Assembly: GCF_000340215.1 (NCBI RefSeq)
Contig: NW_006921536.1
Coordinates: 4,095,664-4,159,663 of the forward strand
DNA length: 64,000 bases
Direction: 5' to 3'
Source: Pseudocercospora fijiensis CIRAD86
Taxonomy: Eukaryota; Ascomycota; Dothideomycetes; Mycosphaerellales; Mycosphaerellaceae
Every line of letters starts with the position of its first letter. The stretch's first letter is position 1. Under the pieces are notes generated by a model. The model did not search any database. It had not been told where the DNA came from and saw only the letters and a program-made list of their open reading frames with translations. Made by a program: the position numbers and the translations under genes. Shown piece after piece: positions 20,225 to 31,724 of this stretch.

Positions 20225-20580
20225 CCTACTATAATATCTATTCTAACTAGCAGACCTGCTACTGCTAAAAGTTGCTAAAAGTTAATAAAGGTTAATTCGA
20301 ACAGCCTAGGTCGACTTAAATAGCTGTCCCGACTGCAAGACCTACTACCGCCGGGGATACTAAAAGTTGCTAAAAGTTGCTAAAAGTTAATTCGAATAGC
20401 CTAGGTCGACTTAAATAGCTGTCCCGACTATAGAACCTACTACTATAGGGGGTACTAAAAGTTGCTAAAAGTTAATAAAAGTTAATTCGAATAGCCTAGG
20501 TCGACTTAAATAGCTGTCCCGACTATAGGACCTGCTACCGTCGGGGGTGCTAAAAGTTAATTCGAACCTTAAATAGCACT
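20225..20580. repeat. About 95-bp tandem repeat, 3-4 copies
   Basis: Units share TTCGAATAGCCTAGGTCGAC then TTAAATAGCTGTCCCGAC, separated by two to three copies of GCTAAAAGTT. Copies begin near 20290, 20389 and 20483, with a partial last copy near 20560. The core decamer is the reverse complement of that in the 13.1-13.8 kb cluster. Confidence 0.8.
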
Positions 20581-21654
20581 AGTCGCTAAGTAGTTTCGAG
20601 CAGGACGATATAACCTAAGTACTTTCCTTACTTGTTAGAGACCTCGCCTCTCTCGAGGAGGACGATATAACCTAAGTGCTCTCTCGCTTATTAAAGACCT
20701 ACTTTAGTAGAGCCTACCGGTAGGGTTGCCTTCGTAGTACCCGAAGTTAGTCGGCTCGTTAATAAGTAGTAGAGCGCATTTAAAGTCTGTCTTAAACGGC
20801 CGATAGTCGTAGGGTCGATAATTAAATAGTATATAGTCGAGAAGCGTAAATTCGAAGAAGTAATAGGGATGCCGAGTCCTACTAAGATCCGGATTTAGTA
20901 CGGTAGAGCGTATAATTAGCGGGATTTAACGTTATAGCTACTTCCGTCCGTATATTATTAAAACACAACACCGCCTCTACGACTTTTATAATAGCATTAC
21001 TAATATAGCGAGATACGTCGATTAAGCGCATTTCTAGCAAAGCGCGCTAGCAAAAGTGTCTAATACGATAACGACGGCCGCCTTAGGTACGAAGAATCGC
21101 TACCGATACCCGAGAAGTTAAGGAGTCGAGAAGTCGAGGAGTCGAGAAGCTAACTCTAATACTATACTTATTGTACCGCATGCTCTCGTAGGCACTATAA
21201 TATATACGGCAAGGATAGATACGTAGAGCGATAACATATATTCGAGAAGCTACGATAGCCCTCTTACGTTAACGCCCTCTATTACTCGAATCCTAGTAAC
21301 GATTATTCCGATAAACTAGCTACTATACGAGATAGTAATAATAAGAGCAGTAGCGTCCGGGGATCTAATTAACTAGCGGCACTAAGCAGCTTTGAAAGCA
21401 CATACTCCGAAGCACACTAGAATTATATATAGCCTATATACTACGCGTAGAGCGACAACAATTAATGTATTCTATTACTAACTATAGTACGCGAGGTGTA
21501 TAGGAAGGGACTTATTAAGCGAAACAACGACAGCTCTTCCGCTAAAGCGACATGCATTAGTACCTAGACAATAATAGCATATAACCGCGCCCTTAGTGTT
21601 AGAGATACCGGAGAAAAGGTTGTCGAGCGCATTGCAGGTAGATAGCAATATTAA
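20581..21654. other. RIPed interior, no gene identified
   Basis: Two related phrases with GAGGACGATATAACCTAAGT occur at about 20612 and 20660. A GTCGAGAAG tandem (about 21120-21150) is also present. No coding relic is recognised. Confidence 0.4.
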
Positions 21655-21785
21655 TACGCTTGCGCACTGTAGTCGGATAACAGTCTTAATACGCTTAGTT
21701 CGGGGATGCGCACTACAGTCGGATAACAGTCTTAATACGCTCGGTTTAGGGATACGCACTATAGTCGGATAACAGTCTAATGCGC
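21655..21785 (+). repeat. About 46-bp satellite running into the assembly gap
   Basis: GTCGGATAACAGTCTTAATA recurs at about 21672, 21718 and 21763 (the last copy shortened), spacing 46 and 45 bp, linked by TACGCACTATA-like sequence. The array is cut by the N run. Confidence 0.85.
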
Positions 21786-22148
21786 NNNNNNNNNNNNNNN
21801 NNNNNNNNNNNNNNNNNNNNNNNNNNNNNNNNNNNNNNNNNNNNNNNNNNNNNNNNNNNNNNNNNNNNNNNNNNNNNNNNNNNNNNNNNNNNNNNNNNNN
21901 NNNNNNNNNNNNNNNNNNNNNNNNNNNNNNNNNNNNNNNNNNNNNNNNNNNNNNNNNNNNNNNNNNNNNNNNNNNNNNNNNNNNNNNNNNNNNNNNNNNN
22001 NNNNNNNNNNNNNNNNNNNNNNNNNNNNNNNNNNNNNNNNNNNNNNNNNNNNNNNNNNNNNNNNNNNNNNNNNNNNNNNNNNNNNNNNNNNNNNNNNNNN
22101 NNNNNNNNNNNNNNNNNNNNNNNNNNNNNNNNNNNNNNNNNNNNNNNN
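21786..22148. other. Assembly gap of 363 N
   Basis: Unsequenced; true length unknown. Its position at the edge of a 46-bp satellite suggests that collapse of the tandem repeat caused it. Confidence 1.
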
Positions 22149-23184
22149 AGCTTCTTAGGCGACGACCTTAGGCGACAACTAGGGCTATACCCGAGTGCAA
22201 ATATAAAAGAGGGGCTGTTAGAATAACTAGATTCGAACTAATTCGGGATCTAAGAACACCTATACGTTACGCTAACTTAACTAGATGCGCTCGTGTTATC
22301 CTATAAAGAATTTAAACGTAGGAAGCCGGTAGTAATAGATAAGACTATCTACTAAGGAGTCGCCTAATAGTAATGCTACGAAACCTATTAACCTACTCGG
22401 TAGGAGAGTCGCCTTCGGGTCGCTACTTAAGGTATACCTCGCTAAAGAGTTTCTACCTTTAGTTAGACCGTCGGCCGCATTATAGGTATACCTTACTAAA
22501 GAGTTTTTACCTCCGCTAATCTACCCGAGACCTCTGTAGTTTGCACTAAGACTACGATTGAACTAAACAACCCTCGTCCGGTCTTATTCGAGTACACAGT
22601 CGGCGCCCTTCGGAGCCTACTAGTTATCGTCGTAGTTAAGAGATCCTCGCTAGTAGTAAAGGTACTACTATATCGGCATTACTCCTTAATCGTCGCTTAT
22701 CGCTAGTAGTAAAGGTGCTACTATATCGGCTCGTTTAGATTAGACCGCTTATCTCTAACTATCCTCTAAGCGGTTCTAGCGATAGCAAGTCGTAGAACTA
22801 GCAAGGGATCTAGGTATTAATCGCTATAGAGCTACCTACATGCGACAAAGGAGGAATAGACACTGTCGCTAGTTACGCGCGAGGCGGATACCGGTATACA
22901 GGTAGTAGTGTTGTTAGTATATATATTGTATATAGAAGAAGACGTTGTTAGAAAGCGAAGTACTATACAATAGCGCAAGTAAACTTTACCCTATACGTTA
23001 TACTATATCTAGGCAGTAACGTATACATACCTACTATAGGTCTAATACTAACGGCTAGTCGCGGCAGAAGGCAAGAACGGACACTATTTACTAACATTAT
23101 AGGCTAGTTTATCGGGCTGGACTATTATGCTATAGCGTTAGGCTAGAACCCCTAACTAGATCGCGGGCTACATTCCTAAACGGC
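22149..23184. other. RIPed interior, no gene identified
   Basis: Contains small duplicated phrases (AAGAGTTT with CTACCTTTAG, near 22445 and 22500; CGCTAGTAGTAAAGGT near 22648 and 22701). No coding relic is recognised. Confidence 0.4.
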
Positions 23185-23548
23185 GATAAAAGTTGCTAAA
23201 AGGTCGGGCAGCTAGCCCTCTAAAGATCAATAATAGTGCTGCTAAGGGTAATAAAAGTTGCTAAAAGTTACTAAAAGTTCGAAGGTTCGAGATCTAGCTC
23301 TGCCCTCTTAAGATTAACAATAGTACTAGCAAGGGTGCTAAACGGTAGTAAAGGTTGCCGAAAGTTCGAAAGTTCGAGAGCTAGCTTTGCTCTATAAAGG
23401 TCTACTGCCGGCTTTGCCCTGTAAAGATCCTTTGTTAAAGATCTACTACTAGCTCGGGTGCTAAGCGGTAATAAAAGCTGCTAAAAGTTGGTAAAGGTTA
23501 AAAAGTTGGAGTAGATATAGCATCTTTGGTTAAAAGTTGGAGTAGATA
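23185..23548. repeat. Cluster of GCTAAAAGTT-type repeats
   Basis: Irregular repeats of TAAAAGTTGCTAAAAGTT with intervening AAGATCAACAATAGTGCT-like phrases, of the same family as the 13.1 and 20.2 kb clusters. Confidence 0.7.
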
Positions 23549-24262
23549 TAGCATCTTTAGCACTACTAGCCTAGAAACAGCATCTTTAGCACTAGCCTAG
23601 AAACAGCATCTTTAGTACTAGCCTAGAAATAGCAGCTTTAGCACCGCTAGCCTAGAAACAGCATCTTTAGTACTAGCCTAGAAACAGCATCTTTAGTACT
23701 AGCCTAGAAATAGCAGCTTTAGTACTAGCCTAGAACAGTATCTTTAGTACTAGCCTAGAAATAGCATCTTTAGCACTAGCCTAGAAACAGCATCTTTAGT
23801 ACTAGCCTAGAAATAGCAGCTTTAGCACTAGCCTAGAACAGCATCTTTAGTACTAGCCTAGAAATGGCATCTTTAGTACTAGCCTAGAAACAGCATCTTT
23901 AGCACTAGCCTAGAAACAGCATCTTTAGCACTAGCCTAGAAACAGCATCTTTAGTACTAGCCTAGAAATGGCAGCTTTAGCACTAGCCTAGAACAGTATC
24001 TTTAGCACTAGCCTAGAAATAGCATCTTTAGTACTAGCCTAGAAACAGCATCTTTAGTACTAGCCTAGAAACAGCATCTTTAGTACTAGCCTAGAAACAG
24101 CATCTTTAGCACTACTAGCCTAGAAATAGTATCTTTAGTACTACTAGCCTAGAAACAGTATCTTTAGCACTACTAGCCTAGAAATAGCATCTTTAGCACT
24201 AGCCTAGAAATAGCATCTTTAGCACTACTAGCCTAGAAATAGCATCTTTAGTACCGCTAGCC
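23549..24262 (+). repeat. 26-bp minisatellite, about 27 copies
   Basis: Tandem array of TAGCCTAGAAACAGCATCTT followed by TAGCAC or TAGTAC, unit length 25-29 bp by small insertions such as an extra ACT. Copies differ mainly by C/T and G/A transitions (CAGCATC/TAGCATC, AAACAG/AAATAG), as expected if RIP acted on an amplified array. Confidence 0.95.
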
Positions 24263-24979
24263 TAGCCTAGGTGCTAAGTCTGCTTATTTAGGTCTTTATT
24301 TCGGGTATCTAGCCTCCCGACTTCGTGCTCCGCCCCTTACGATATAGAGCAAGTACCCTATCCCCGTTTAGAAGCGCTTGCTAGCATAGTATGCACGTTA
24401 GAAGCTGCTTAATAGCGGAGATAGTGCCCTGCTTCGAACGACGCGGGCATTGTCGTTTAACTCGTTAAATTATCGACGGTAGCGATACTACTACTATCGC
24501 TTTCTATATTACAGCCGATTCTAATTTATAATCTGCAGCCTACGGCCGATTTCTACTCGGAATATCTAGCCCGCTATCGATTTTAACTTAGAATTAGCAG
24601 CCTACGGCCGATTTCAACTTAGAATTAGCAACCTACGGCCGATTTCTATTTAGAATATCTAGCCCGCCGTCGATCTCAATTTAGAATCTGTAGCCTACAG
24701 CCGAGACTTTCTATTATACTAGGAGGGATTTGCGTCTATCGGCCGCCCCCCTCCCTCCCTTTTCTATATCTCTAAAACCGTATTTAATAGACCTTAAGCA
24801 TCGACGACTCGTATAGGATATAATAATAATACATACGGGACAGTAGACTTAGTTTAATATAAGTTTTACGTACTACTATATAAAGCATCTTATAGTATTA
24901 GTACGGTTATGTTCTTCTTAAACGTTAGTACCTCTTCGCGACCTGCTTCTATAGGCTAAATAGCTACTAGAACCTCTAC
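24263..24979. other. RIPed interior with a short direct-repeat family
   Basis: Around 24500-24710 the phrase GCAGCCTACGGCCGATTTC alternates with AACTTAGAATTAGCAG and AATATCTAGCCCGC in four to five imperfect copies. No gene is seen. Confidence 0.5.
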
Positions 24980-25662
24980 TACGGTATCGGCGGCTCGAAG
25001 CTACGCTTGCGGAAGAACTTCGTCTACGAACTAGGGCCTTTGCTATCCTTAGTAGTGCGGTATTGGCTATAAGTTGCTAGCTTTATACTGCTACTAAAGT
25101 CGATTACTATACAATCCTCCTCGAATTGCCTTATCCGCTGCACCTATATAAGATCTTTATATCTCTTAAACTAACGGATCTTCTAAATCTCGGGATATTC
25201 CGGTAGCTTCGAGGCCTTCCGCTCTATAACTATACTAACCCTCTTGCTTTCGACTAGGCTAGGAGGAAGATTCTAAATCCCGCCTAAATCCTTCTATTCG
25301 TATACGATAAACATATTAGAGCCTTAGATGTCGCGAATGTCCTACTATAGCTAGTTCTGTTTAATCTCCTTCCGATCGAATTCGATAACGATAAAGGTCT
25401 ATAGTTTAGCGGCATACTGCTTGTTCGGTTTGTCCGTACGCTATTCCTTACGACCGATCGCAAGTAGAGCTATCGATCCGTCCTTATAAACAACCTCGCT
25501 AACTTTAATATACGAGACCTAAAGCGTATAGTTAGTGTCTATAGATCCTTAGCTTTCTTAGATCTATACCTGCTAGTCTTAATACCGTACTATACCTCCG
25601 TCGACGTCGAAGTAGGTAGGAGCTATAGTAAACTTCGGTATTCGGGTTAGCTTAGACATATG
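24980..25662 (-). pseudogene. Degenerate ORF of unknown function, minus strand
   Basis: Starting from an ATG at about 25662 (MSKLTRIPKFTIAPTYFDVD), one frame can be followed for about 230 codons with interruptions only at TAG/TAA, consistent with former Trp/Gln. Segments such as GSIALLAIGRKE, KQYAAKL and SNMFIVYE look like ordinary protein. No domain is recognised. It diverges from the plus-strand relic that begins about 360 bp away, so the two may once have shared a promoter. Confidence 0.4.
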
Positions 25663-26020
25663 TTTAAGGTTCTAAGAAGATAGCTATATTCCGGAGGTTG
25701 TTGTTATTATCGATAAGATTAATCGAGGGCTTAGTATAGGCGTTAAATACCTACTTTCCTATACGAAGGGCAGGTAGCAACTAGCGCCTGCTTCTAGAAG
25801 CGGTATATAATAGTAGAAATGTTACTACTAGCATAACTTGAACTGTTACATGCCGCGTAACTTCGTCTATTACCTGCGTACGCTTTCTAGGCGATAAGGA
25901 AGGAGCTCTAGTAGGTAGTTAGTTACGGCATATAAGACTTCAGTTAACGGCAATCCCCCTTCCCTTCTTTAATAACAATTATTAATTACCCGATAGTATA
26001 GAACACTCGAGCTACTTCGA

Positions 26021-27155
26021 CGAAATGTCTAACAATATATAGTAGAACTAGGGCTAGCAGAACTAGGGCGGAGCGCTATTATTACTAGCTTATTTCGATA
26101 CGGACATAGGTCTAGTTCGTAGCCCTTAGGGAATAGTAAGTGCCTACAGTCGTCGATTCGTCTGTACGAACACTAATATTTAAAGGGTATTATTGTCGGC
26201 ATAGTTTAGAACGGCGTAGGTAGAGCGTTCCTAGGTATGCTCTATTTTGCTACGAGGTAGTACGATCTACCGAACAATAGCGGCCCGGCGACTATACTAT
26301 AGTTAGTCGTACAGACGCTAGCAGCGGCGAATAATAGACAAGGCGGTGTTACCTTTGCGTATTAGTTTAACTCTAGAAAGGTAGGCATTTAGGGCCTTCC
26401 GAATCAGACGAGGCAAGCTTCTTTTACGCTATTCGGACGTTATCGCGACCTCGACGAAGACTACTAGCGTGCGTTAATAATCCGAGACTCGCATACTCTA
26501 TTCCCGAATAGTTACCCTCGGGTCCCTACGCGTTAGGGATATTAGTATAACGACAATAGTCCGAATAGCGGTAACCGTACAAGTCTATAGTCGGTATACG
26601 AGCCTGCGTTCCTAGAATAGTACGCGCGAGCATACGGGCCTCTAATGCAGCTAGCACTACCGACCTCTCGATAAGTAAACTAAGGGCAATAATAAGAGCT
26701 AACTTAAGCCGGAGATATTATAGGCGGGAAGGGTAGGGAGCTCTAGAAGTTAATAGACAAGAGTGCTAAAGTAGTAATATTATAGGAGGGCATCTAAAAA
26801 GCGTTCCGCGTTGTAGCCGATAGCTAGGCCTTTATATCTCTGCCTTAGAGCGAGAAGTTAATGCGTTAGAATAGGGTTTACAGACTCGCGAAAGTTGATC
26901 CCCTACTTCCTAGCGACTAGTAGAGAACCTAAATTGAGCTATAGGTCCTAGTATTGCGACTAAGATTAGCATTAGTATGTCAACTAGTAGTAGGTCTAGC
27001 CGACGAGTACTATATCTTAAGGGCTAGCTTAGGCAGCGATCGAGCGAGAGGCTATAGGTATAGCGCGAGAGAATTTCAAGGTAGACTAGGGACATTATCT
27101 AGGGCAGACACCTCTACTAATATCGCCGAGATCTATAGGAGGCAAGAAGGTTAAT
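26021..27155 (+). pseudogene. Degenerate ORF of unknown function, plus strand
   Basis: From an ATG near 26021 the frame reads MSNN, then a segment rich in sites that RIP would derive from Gln/Trp, then GGALLLLAYFDTDIGLVRSP. Later pieces in changing frames include FGRYRDLDEDY and NSYPRVPTR. The last open piece (26954-27154) ends AEIYRRQEG. It is probably one RIPed gene with an intron or frameshifts. No family is recognised. Confidence 0.35.
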
Positions 27156-28229
27156 AAGAAGGGCTAAGTATCAAGTATTGATATAGATTTCGGTATTTCC
27201 GGCATTAGTCTTATTATTTGAATGTTTCTAGCTTTAACATTAGTTGTTTGAATAGCTTCTAGGTTAAACTTAATAGATTCGATTCCCTTTGCCTCGATAG
27301 AGTATAGTATTCCCTCCCTCGCCTCCTTCGTTAACGCCTTAGAGCGTACTACGACGTTGCTAGGAAGGAAGGCTAGGTTATAAGTTTCCTATTCACTTTT
27401 AGAACAATACGAGCTTACTTAAATAACTAAACCTGCTAAACTTACCTTACTCTTACAGTTATATATTACGTACTTCCTAAGTCTATCGATATAACGTACA
27501 CTTTCTCGCTCTCCCCTATAACAACGTTACCTTAAATATAAGAACTACGTTAGCGGCACGGAAAGTAACAAAGATAGTACTAGCACGCCGCAAGTTGCCC
27601 TAGCAGGCTCGTCTCTACCTTAGGCACGCGCTAACTAGGAAATGTAGCCATTATAAAGCTAAACGAGGGCGATATGCAAGCAGCGGTAGTATAGATCCTA
27701 CGGCGGGCTACTCGCTTCGGGGCTAGGTATATTATCCTCTAGCCTAGTAAAATCGTCGTTTCTGCCGCTAATATAGATCTAGATAGGGCACGGTAGTACC
27801 GCCGTAGGCACCTTAAATAGCACTATTGCTAAATCTATAAGGTCTTAGACTATTCGCGCCGGGTCTGTTTAGTCTAGCGCCGCTTGCCTTGCCGCCTCCT
27901 ATCGCACCTCCGGCCGGACCTATAGCACTACTACCGCTACTACTACTACTATTCGTGCCTGCTCTACCTCCTCCTCCTCTAGTACCTATACGTCTCGTCG
28001 TACGTATCGACTTCTGCTAGTTCTATCTGCTTTAGGTAGTAATCTTCGTAGTTTTAAAAGCTTTTGTTTTTGCTTAGGCTTAAACCGGTCTCTAGAAGAT
28101 AGGCGAGAAGGGCAAATACGGTCTTAGCAGGTTAGTTTCTAGCAATTAATAGACTACCTTTAGGGCAAGGCCTCGTTCGACAATACCTGCCTTAAGGCTA
28201 TTACCTTCGCCGACTACCTCCTCCGTTAG
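27156..28229. other. RIPed interior; possible upstream part of the Argonaute relic
   Basis: Normal-looking proline/alanine-coding DNA at 27850-28000 (CTACTACTAC tract at about 27930-27955) precedes the Argonaute fragment and might be its N-terminal extension, but frames are lost. Nothing is firmly assigned. Confidence 0.3.
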
Positions 28230-28780
28230 ATACTATTACAACGCTTCGCTCGTAGTTAGACTCGGTCTATCTTAGGTAGCGGTATCGAGGCTTTTAAGGG
28301 TGTATACTAGTCTCTACGTATCGTTTACCTAGGCCGCCTTTCTATTAATGTCGATATAGCTAACGGCACTTTCTAGACTACCGATATGCTTTATCAATCT
28401 GCTATTATAGTACTCGCGACATTAGCGACCTTATTACCGGCATTTAGCGCAAGGGGGAGAAGGGCAAGTATAGTATTAGTCTTAAGAAGTTCTAGAAGGT
28501 CCGCGTTATTGCTAAGCGCCGTAGCTAGCACAACGAGGATAAGTATTGCATCGAGCGCTTTATCTACTAGGATGCTAAGCAGTACAAGGTGCAGGTTACT
28601 AATCCTCGAGGCAATAAGGTAACTATATCCCTCTACGACTACTTCGCTAAGAAATACAATATCCGTCTCTATTGCTTTCTAAAATCTTCCGAGAGTAACG
28701 TCTGTCTATTACGTCGAGACTTGCCGAATATCTTAGGCTTAAGGTTATTGTTAACCTTCTTATTTTACTAAGGTCTGCTA
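28230..28780 (+). pseudogene. Argonaute fragment: linker-1 and PAZ domain, truncated and RIP-mutated
   Basis: Argonautes bind small RNAs and silence matching transcripts. The first segment, in the frame with codon 28281, reads GIEAFKGVY, a TAG (former Gln or Trp), SLRIV, GRLSINVDIANGTF, a TAG (former Trp) and TTDML, the linker-1 signature of fungal Argonautes. After a frame change at about 28400-28450 (intron or frameshift), the next frame reads SLKKF, KVRVIAKRRS, NEDKYCIERFIY, then VQVTNPRGNKVTISLYDYFA and KKYNIRL, the PAZ domain with its V-x3-YDYF-x2-KYNI core. Stops fall at Trp/Gln sites. No Mid/PIWI domain (DxD/H catalytic site) was recognised downstream, where small repeats follow from 28.73 kb, so the gene is cut. 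The rest of an Argonaute would need about 1.5 kb more. A chance match to both domains in the right order is unlikely. Confidence 0.75.
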
Positions 28781-28885
28781 CTTGTCTTAGGCTTAAGGTT
28801 ATTGTTAACTTCTTATCGTTGTACTTCTCGTCTATCTATTACGGGAATTTGCTAGTTGTTTTAGACTTAAGGTTATTGTTTAACT
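28730..28885 (+). repeat. About 65-bp imperfect repeat, three copies
   Basis: TTAGGCTTAAGGTTATTGTT occurs at about 28733, 28786 and, with one change, 28861, each followed by AACTTCT-like sequence. It directly follows the Argonaute relic and may mark where it is truncated. Confidence 0.7.
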
Positions 28886-29222
28886 TCTCGTAGATAAGTA
28901 CTAATTAATATCGGCCTATTCTATAAGGCGAATAAGGTAATAACCGAAGCTACCTAGGGTAAGTTCCTTAACCTAATCCCTTAATCTCCTTAGGGCTATA
29001 AGACTTGTTCAACTTATCGATATTGCCGTAGATAAGGGACATTAATATAGGCACTACACAGCCTTGCTGTTATCTAATTAGGCCCTTTAGTATAGTAGTT
29101 GATTACGCTCTACGGTATAGCAACGGAGCGTAATTGCTCGAAGATCGCCTATTAAGTAGTTATATACCTCTAGCCTTAGCTCTGCATTACTTGTAGAGAC
29201 TTCCTAGGGCCGGAGGCAGCAC

Positions 29223-29332
29223 TACTTAGGCATCCGAGAGCGGTTACAATCTATATACTTGCGTTATACTCGATCGAGAATGTCTCTTTTATACTAGAGT
29301 AACCCGGGTTCGAATCTCGGAGAGGCTATCTT
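29223..29332 (+). tRNA. tRNA-like fossil (B-box and T-arm only convincing)
   Basis: CCGGG-TTCGAAT-CTCGG at about 29306-29322 forms a perfect T-arm with one G-T wobble that RIP could have produced, and contains the RNA polymerase III B-box. An A-box-like CCGAGAGCGGTTA lies about 75 nt upstream. The acceptor stem does not pair and no clear anticodon arm is found, so this is at best a tRNA pseudogene or tRNA-derived repeat. Confidence 0.25.
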
Positions 29333-31394
29333 CTTTTGCTTAGGTATTAGCCTTTTGTAGAGGTGTTATTCTTCTAGATAATAACCATTTTAATCTTTTT
29401 AGACCTTTATGTAATTCGCTATCTTCTTTTGCTAAAGTCCTATTATTGTACTAAAGTCTTGTTATTATACTGAAGTCTTATTATTATGCTAAAGCCTTAT
29501 ACCTAATATCTATTTTTTGGCTCTTTAAATATAGAAGTAATATCCGCGCTCCTTAAGCCTATAGGCTCCGGGATTCTAGTATAACCGTTGTCGCGGCGAC
29601 GCCGGTATAATCTATAGGCTTCTTAACGACTAGACTAGCTTAGTCTCTAGTGCCCTTAAATTTTGCCTTAATTAGAGCAATACGAGCTAGTATATCGTAG
29701 GCGATAGTCGTTAGCGATCGTGTTTAGCGGGTAAAGTCGTCGAGTTGCTAGATATTTATGCCTATAGAATGTTTAGCTACGTTCCCTGCCCTTAAGATAT
29801 AGTGCATCTTATAGCTAAGAAGGTTGCGGTTAGGCGACGTATGCTTCTAGACTAGCGGCGTTATTAATGCTAAAAGTTAATAAGAATTTTCGGAGACGGG
29901 CTTCTTAACGTATAGTACCCGCTACTAAGAGGCTCTTAGGTCTTATTAGCCGAAAGTTAATAAAAGTTGCTAAAAGTTCGTTCGAGGTAGGGCCGCGGAC
30001 GGGCCTACCCTAGCTAAGCCTACGTCGCCTGTCTAACCCGTCTAAGCTACTAATTTTTACCCCTCGAGTATTATCCGCGCGCCTTAAACCTACAAAGTTT
30101 GTAAGCAGGGTTTGTAGGACCTCGGGTCCTCGGGAGCTATAGGGTTTATCGTCCTCTATACTATAGATTCGAACCGATTAGAAGAGGAGTTTTAGGTCGA
30201 GAAGAAAATATAGTAGCTAAGGCGCGAGGATTATACGATCTTATATATCGGTAGAGGAACGACGATAGCGATATTAACGATCGGATTTAGCCGCTTAGAG
30301 CGCAAGATTCAAATAATAAGAGGTAGAAAACGAGGCATATCGCAGGCATATAGGCACGGATATTATTTTAACTTAAGAATCTATATATTTAGAATTGCCG
30401 ACTCTACGGTATCGATAGCGGCCGCACTTTATATTGCCGGCACTACTATCGTATGCCCGCTTGCCCTCCTTAGTATATATACGACAGGTATAGCCTAAGC
30501 GGGTATAGCGCTTATAGGCAGGCGTACGCAACTCTCCTTTATCTGTCTCTTCGATGCGGCCGATATGCGTTAATCTAATCTATATCTCGTTCGAACTCTC
30601 TATCTATAGCTTTATAGTCTTAGAATAGTAGGCCTTATCGGCCTATAGGCAGCGTAGCGCAATCCGTAGGCTACTTAGACCCTTCTTCTTCTTCTTCTTC
30701 TAAGCCTAAGCTAGTGCTAGTGCTAGTACTAGTGCTAGCGGTAGTAGCGCCCTAGATACTAAAGTCGAGGCTAGAGGTAGCGGAGGAGGAGGTAGAGAGA
30801 TAAGAGGCAGGCCTTAGCGAGAGCAGTCTTGCTATCGACGCGCCTATATACTTAGACTAGAACGCCGAGATAGTGCTAGAGCTAGTAGCGCTAAGGCCGC
30901 TATATTAACGACACTAGGATACATTAGCTATAGCCTTATATAAGGCGAAGATAGAAGGCATACTCGTCTAGGGCATCGATATCCTAAACCGAGCCGCCCT
31001 ACTAGTCCTACTAGTCCTACTAGTCCTACTACTACTGCTATTGTAGTAGAGGCGCCTGCGCCCCGGGAGACAGAAAGTCTAGCGCAAAGTCTGCAATTTC
31101 GTCGAGTTCTTAGTTAGATATAGTAGCGACTACGACGGCGAGGTATTAAAGGCGAGGATAGTGTATATCGGTAAAGAAGAAAGAGAATAGAAGAAGGTCG
31201 GCGAGGAGTCTAATTTATAAGCGACTCTCTTATTAAGCTTAATTTTACCGTATCGATCTTACTTCGGTATTATACCCTTACTATATGCCTTACAATACTA
31301 TCCGACTGCTATTATTACTTTAATACTTAATTCGTTACTCCCTACCGCCCTTAGCGCTACGATCGGCCTCGGGGATATTAGTTATTTATAATAA
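29333..31394. other. RIPed interior, no gene identified
   Basis: Contains T-rich sequence with TATTATACTAAAGTC-like repeats at about 29440-29510, GCTAAAAGTT copies at 29868-29975, a CTTCTT run at 30683-30700 and CTAGTCCTA repeats at about 30998-31035. No coding relic is named. Confidence 0.45.
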
Positions 31395-31724
31395 GCCGAC
31401 ATCGTTTATCGAGTTTTAGCAACTTTTAGCCGCTTATAATGCAGTCGTTATCTAGAGATAGCGAGAATATCTAAAGTTAAAGTATTAGTATATCGGCTAA
31501 CATAGCCGACATCTTTTACTAAGTTTTATTAGCTTTAAGCCGCTTATAATGCGGTCGTTATCTAGAGATAGCGAGAATATCTAAAGTTAAAGTATTAGCA
31601 TATCGGCTAACATAGCCGACATCTTTTACTAAGTTTTATTAGCTTTAAGCCGCTTGCAAAGCGGTCGTTGTCTAAAGACGGCGGGGATATCTAAACTCAA
31701 AGTTTTAGCATACCGGCTAATATA
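31395..31724 (+). repeat. 110-bp tandem repeat, three copies
   Basis: Units begin GCCGACATC at 31395, 31505 and 31615 and share CGCTTATAATGC, GTCGTTATCTAGAGATAGCG and ATATCGGCTAA. The spacing is exactly 110 bp. Differences are mostly transitions. Confidence 0.95.

Noticed and set aside
21780..22226. Open frame across the N run
   Set aside because: Artefact of undefined bases.
23549..24262. CRISPR-like array
   Set aside because: Repeats are directly contiguous minisatellite units without unique spacers, in a eukaryotic RIPed region.
28780..30000. Mid/PIWI half of the Argonaute
   Set aside because: Scanned for DVTHP-like and catalytic Asp motifs in RIPed form; small repeats follow instead and nothing convincing was seen.
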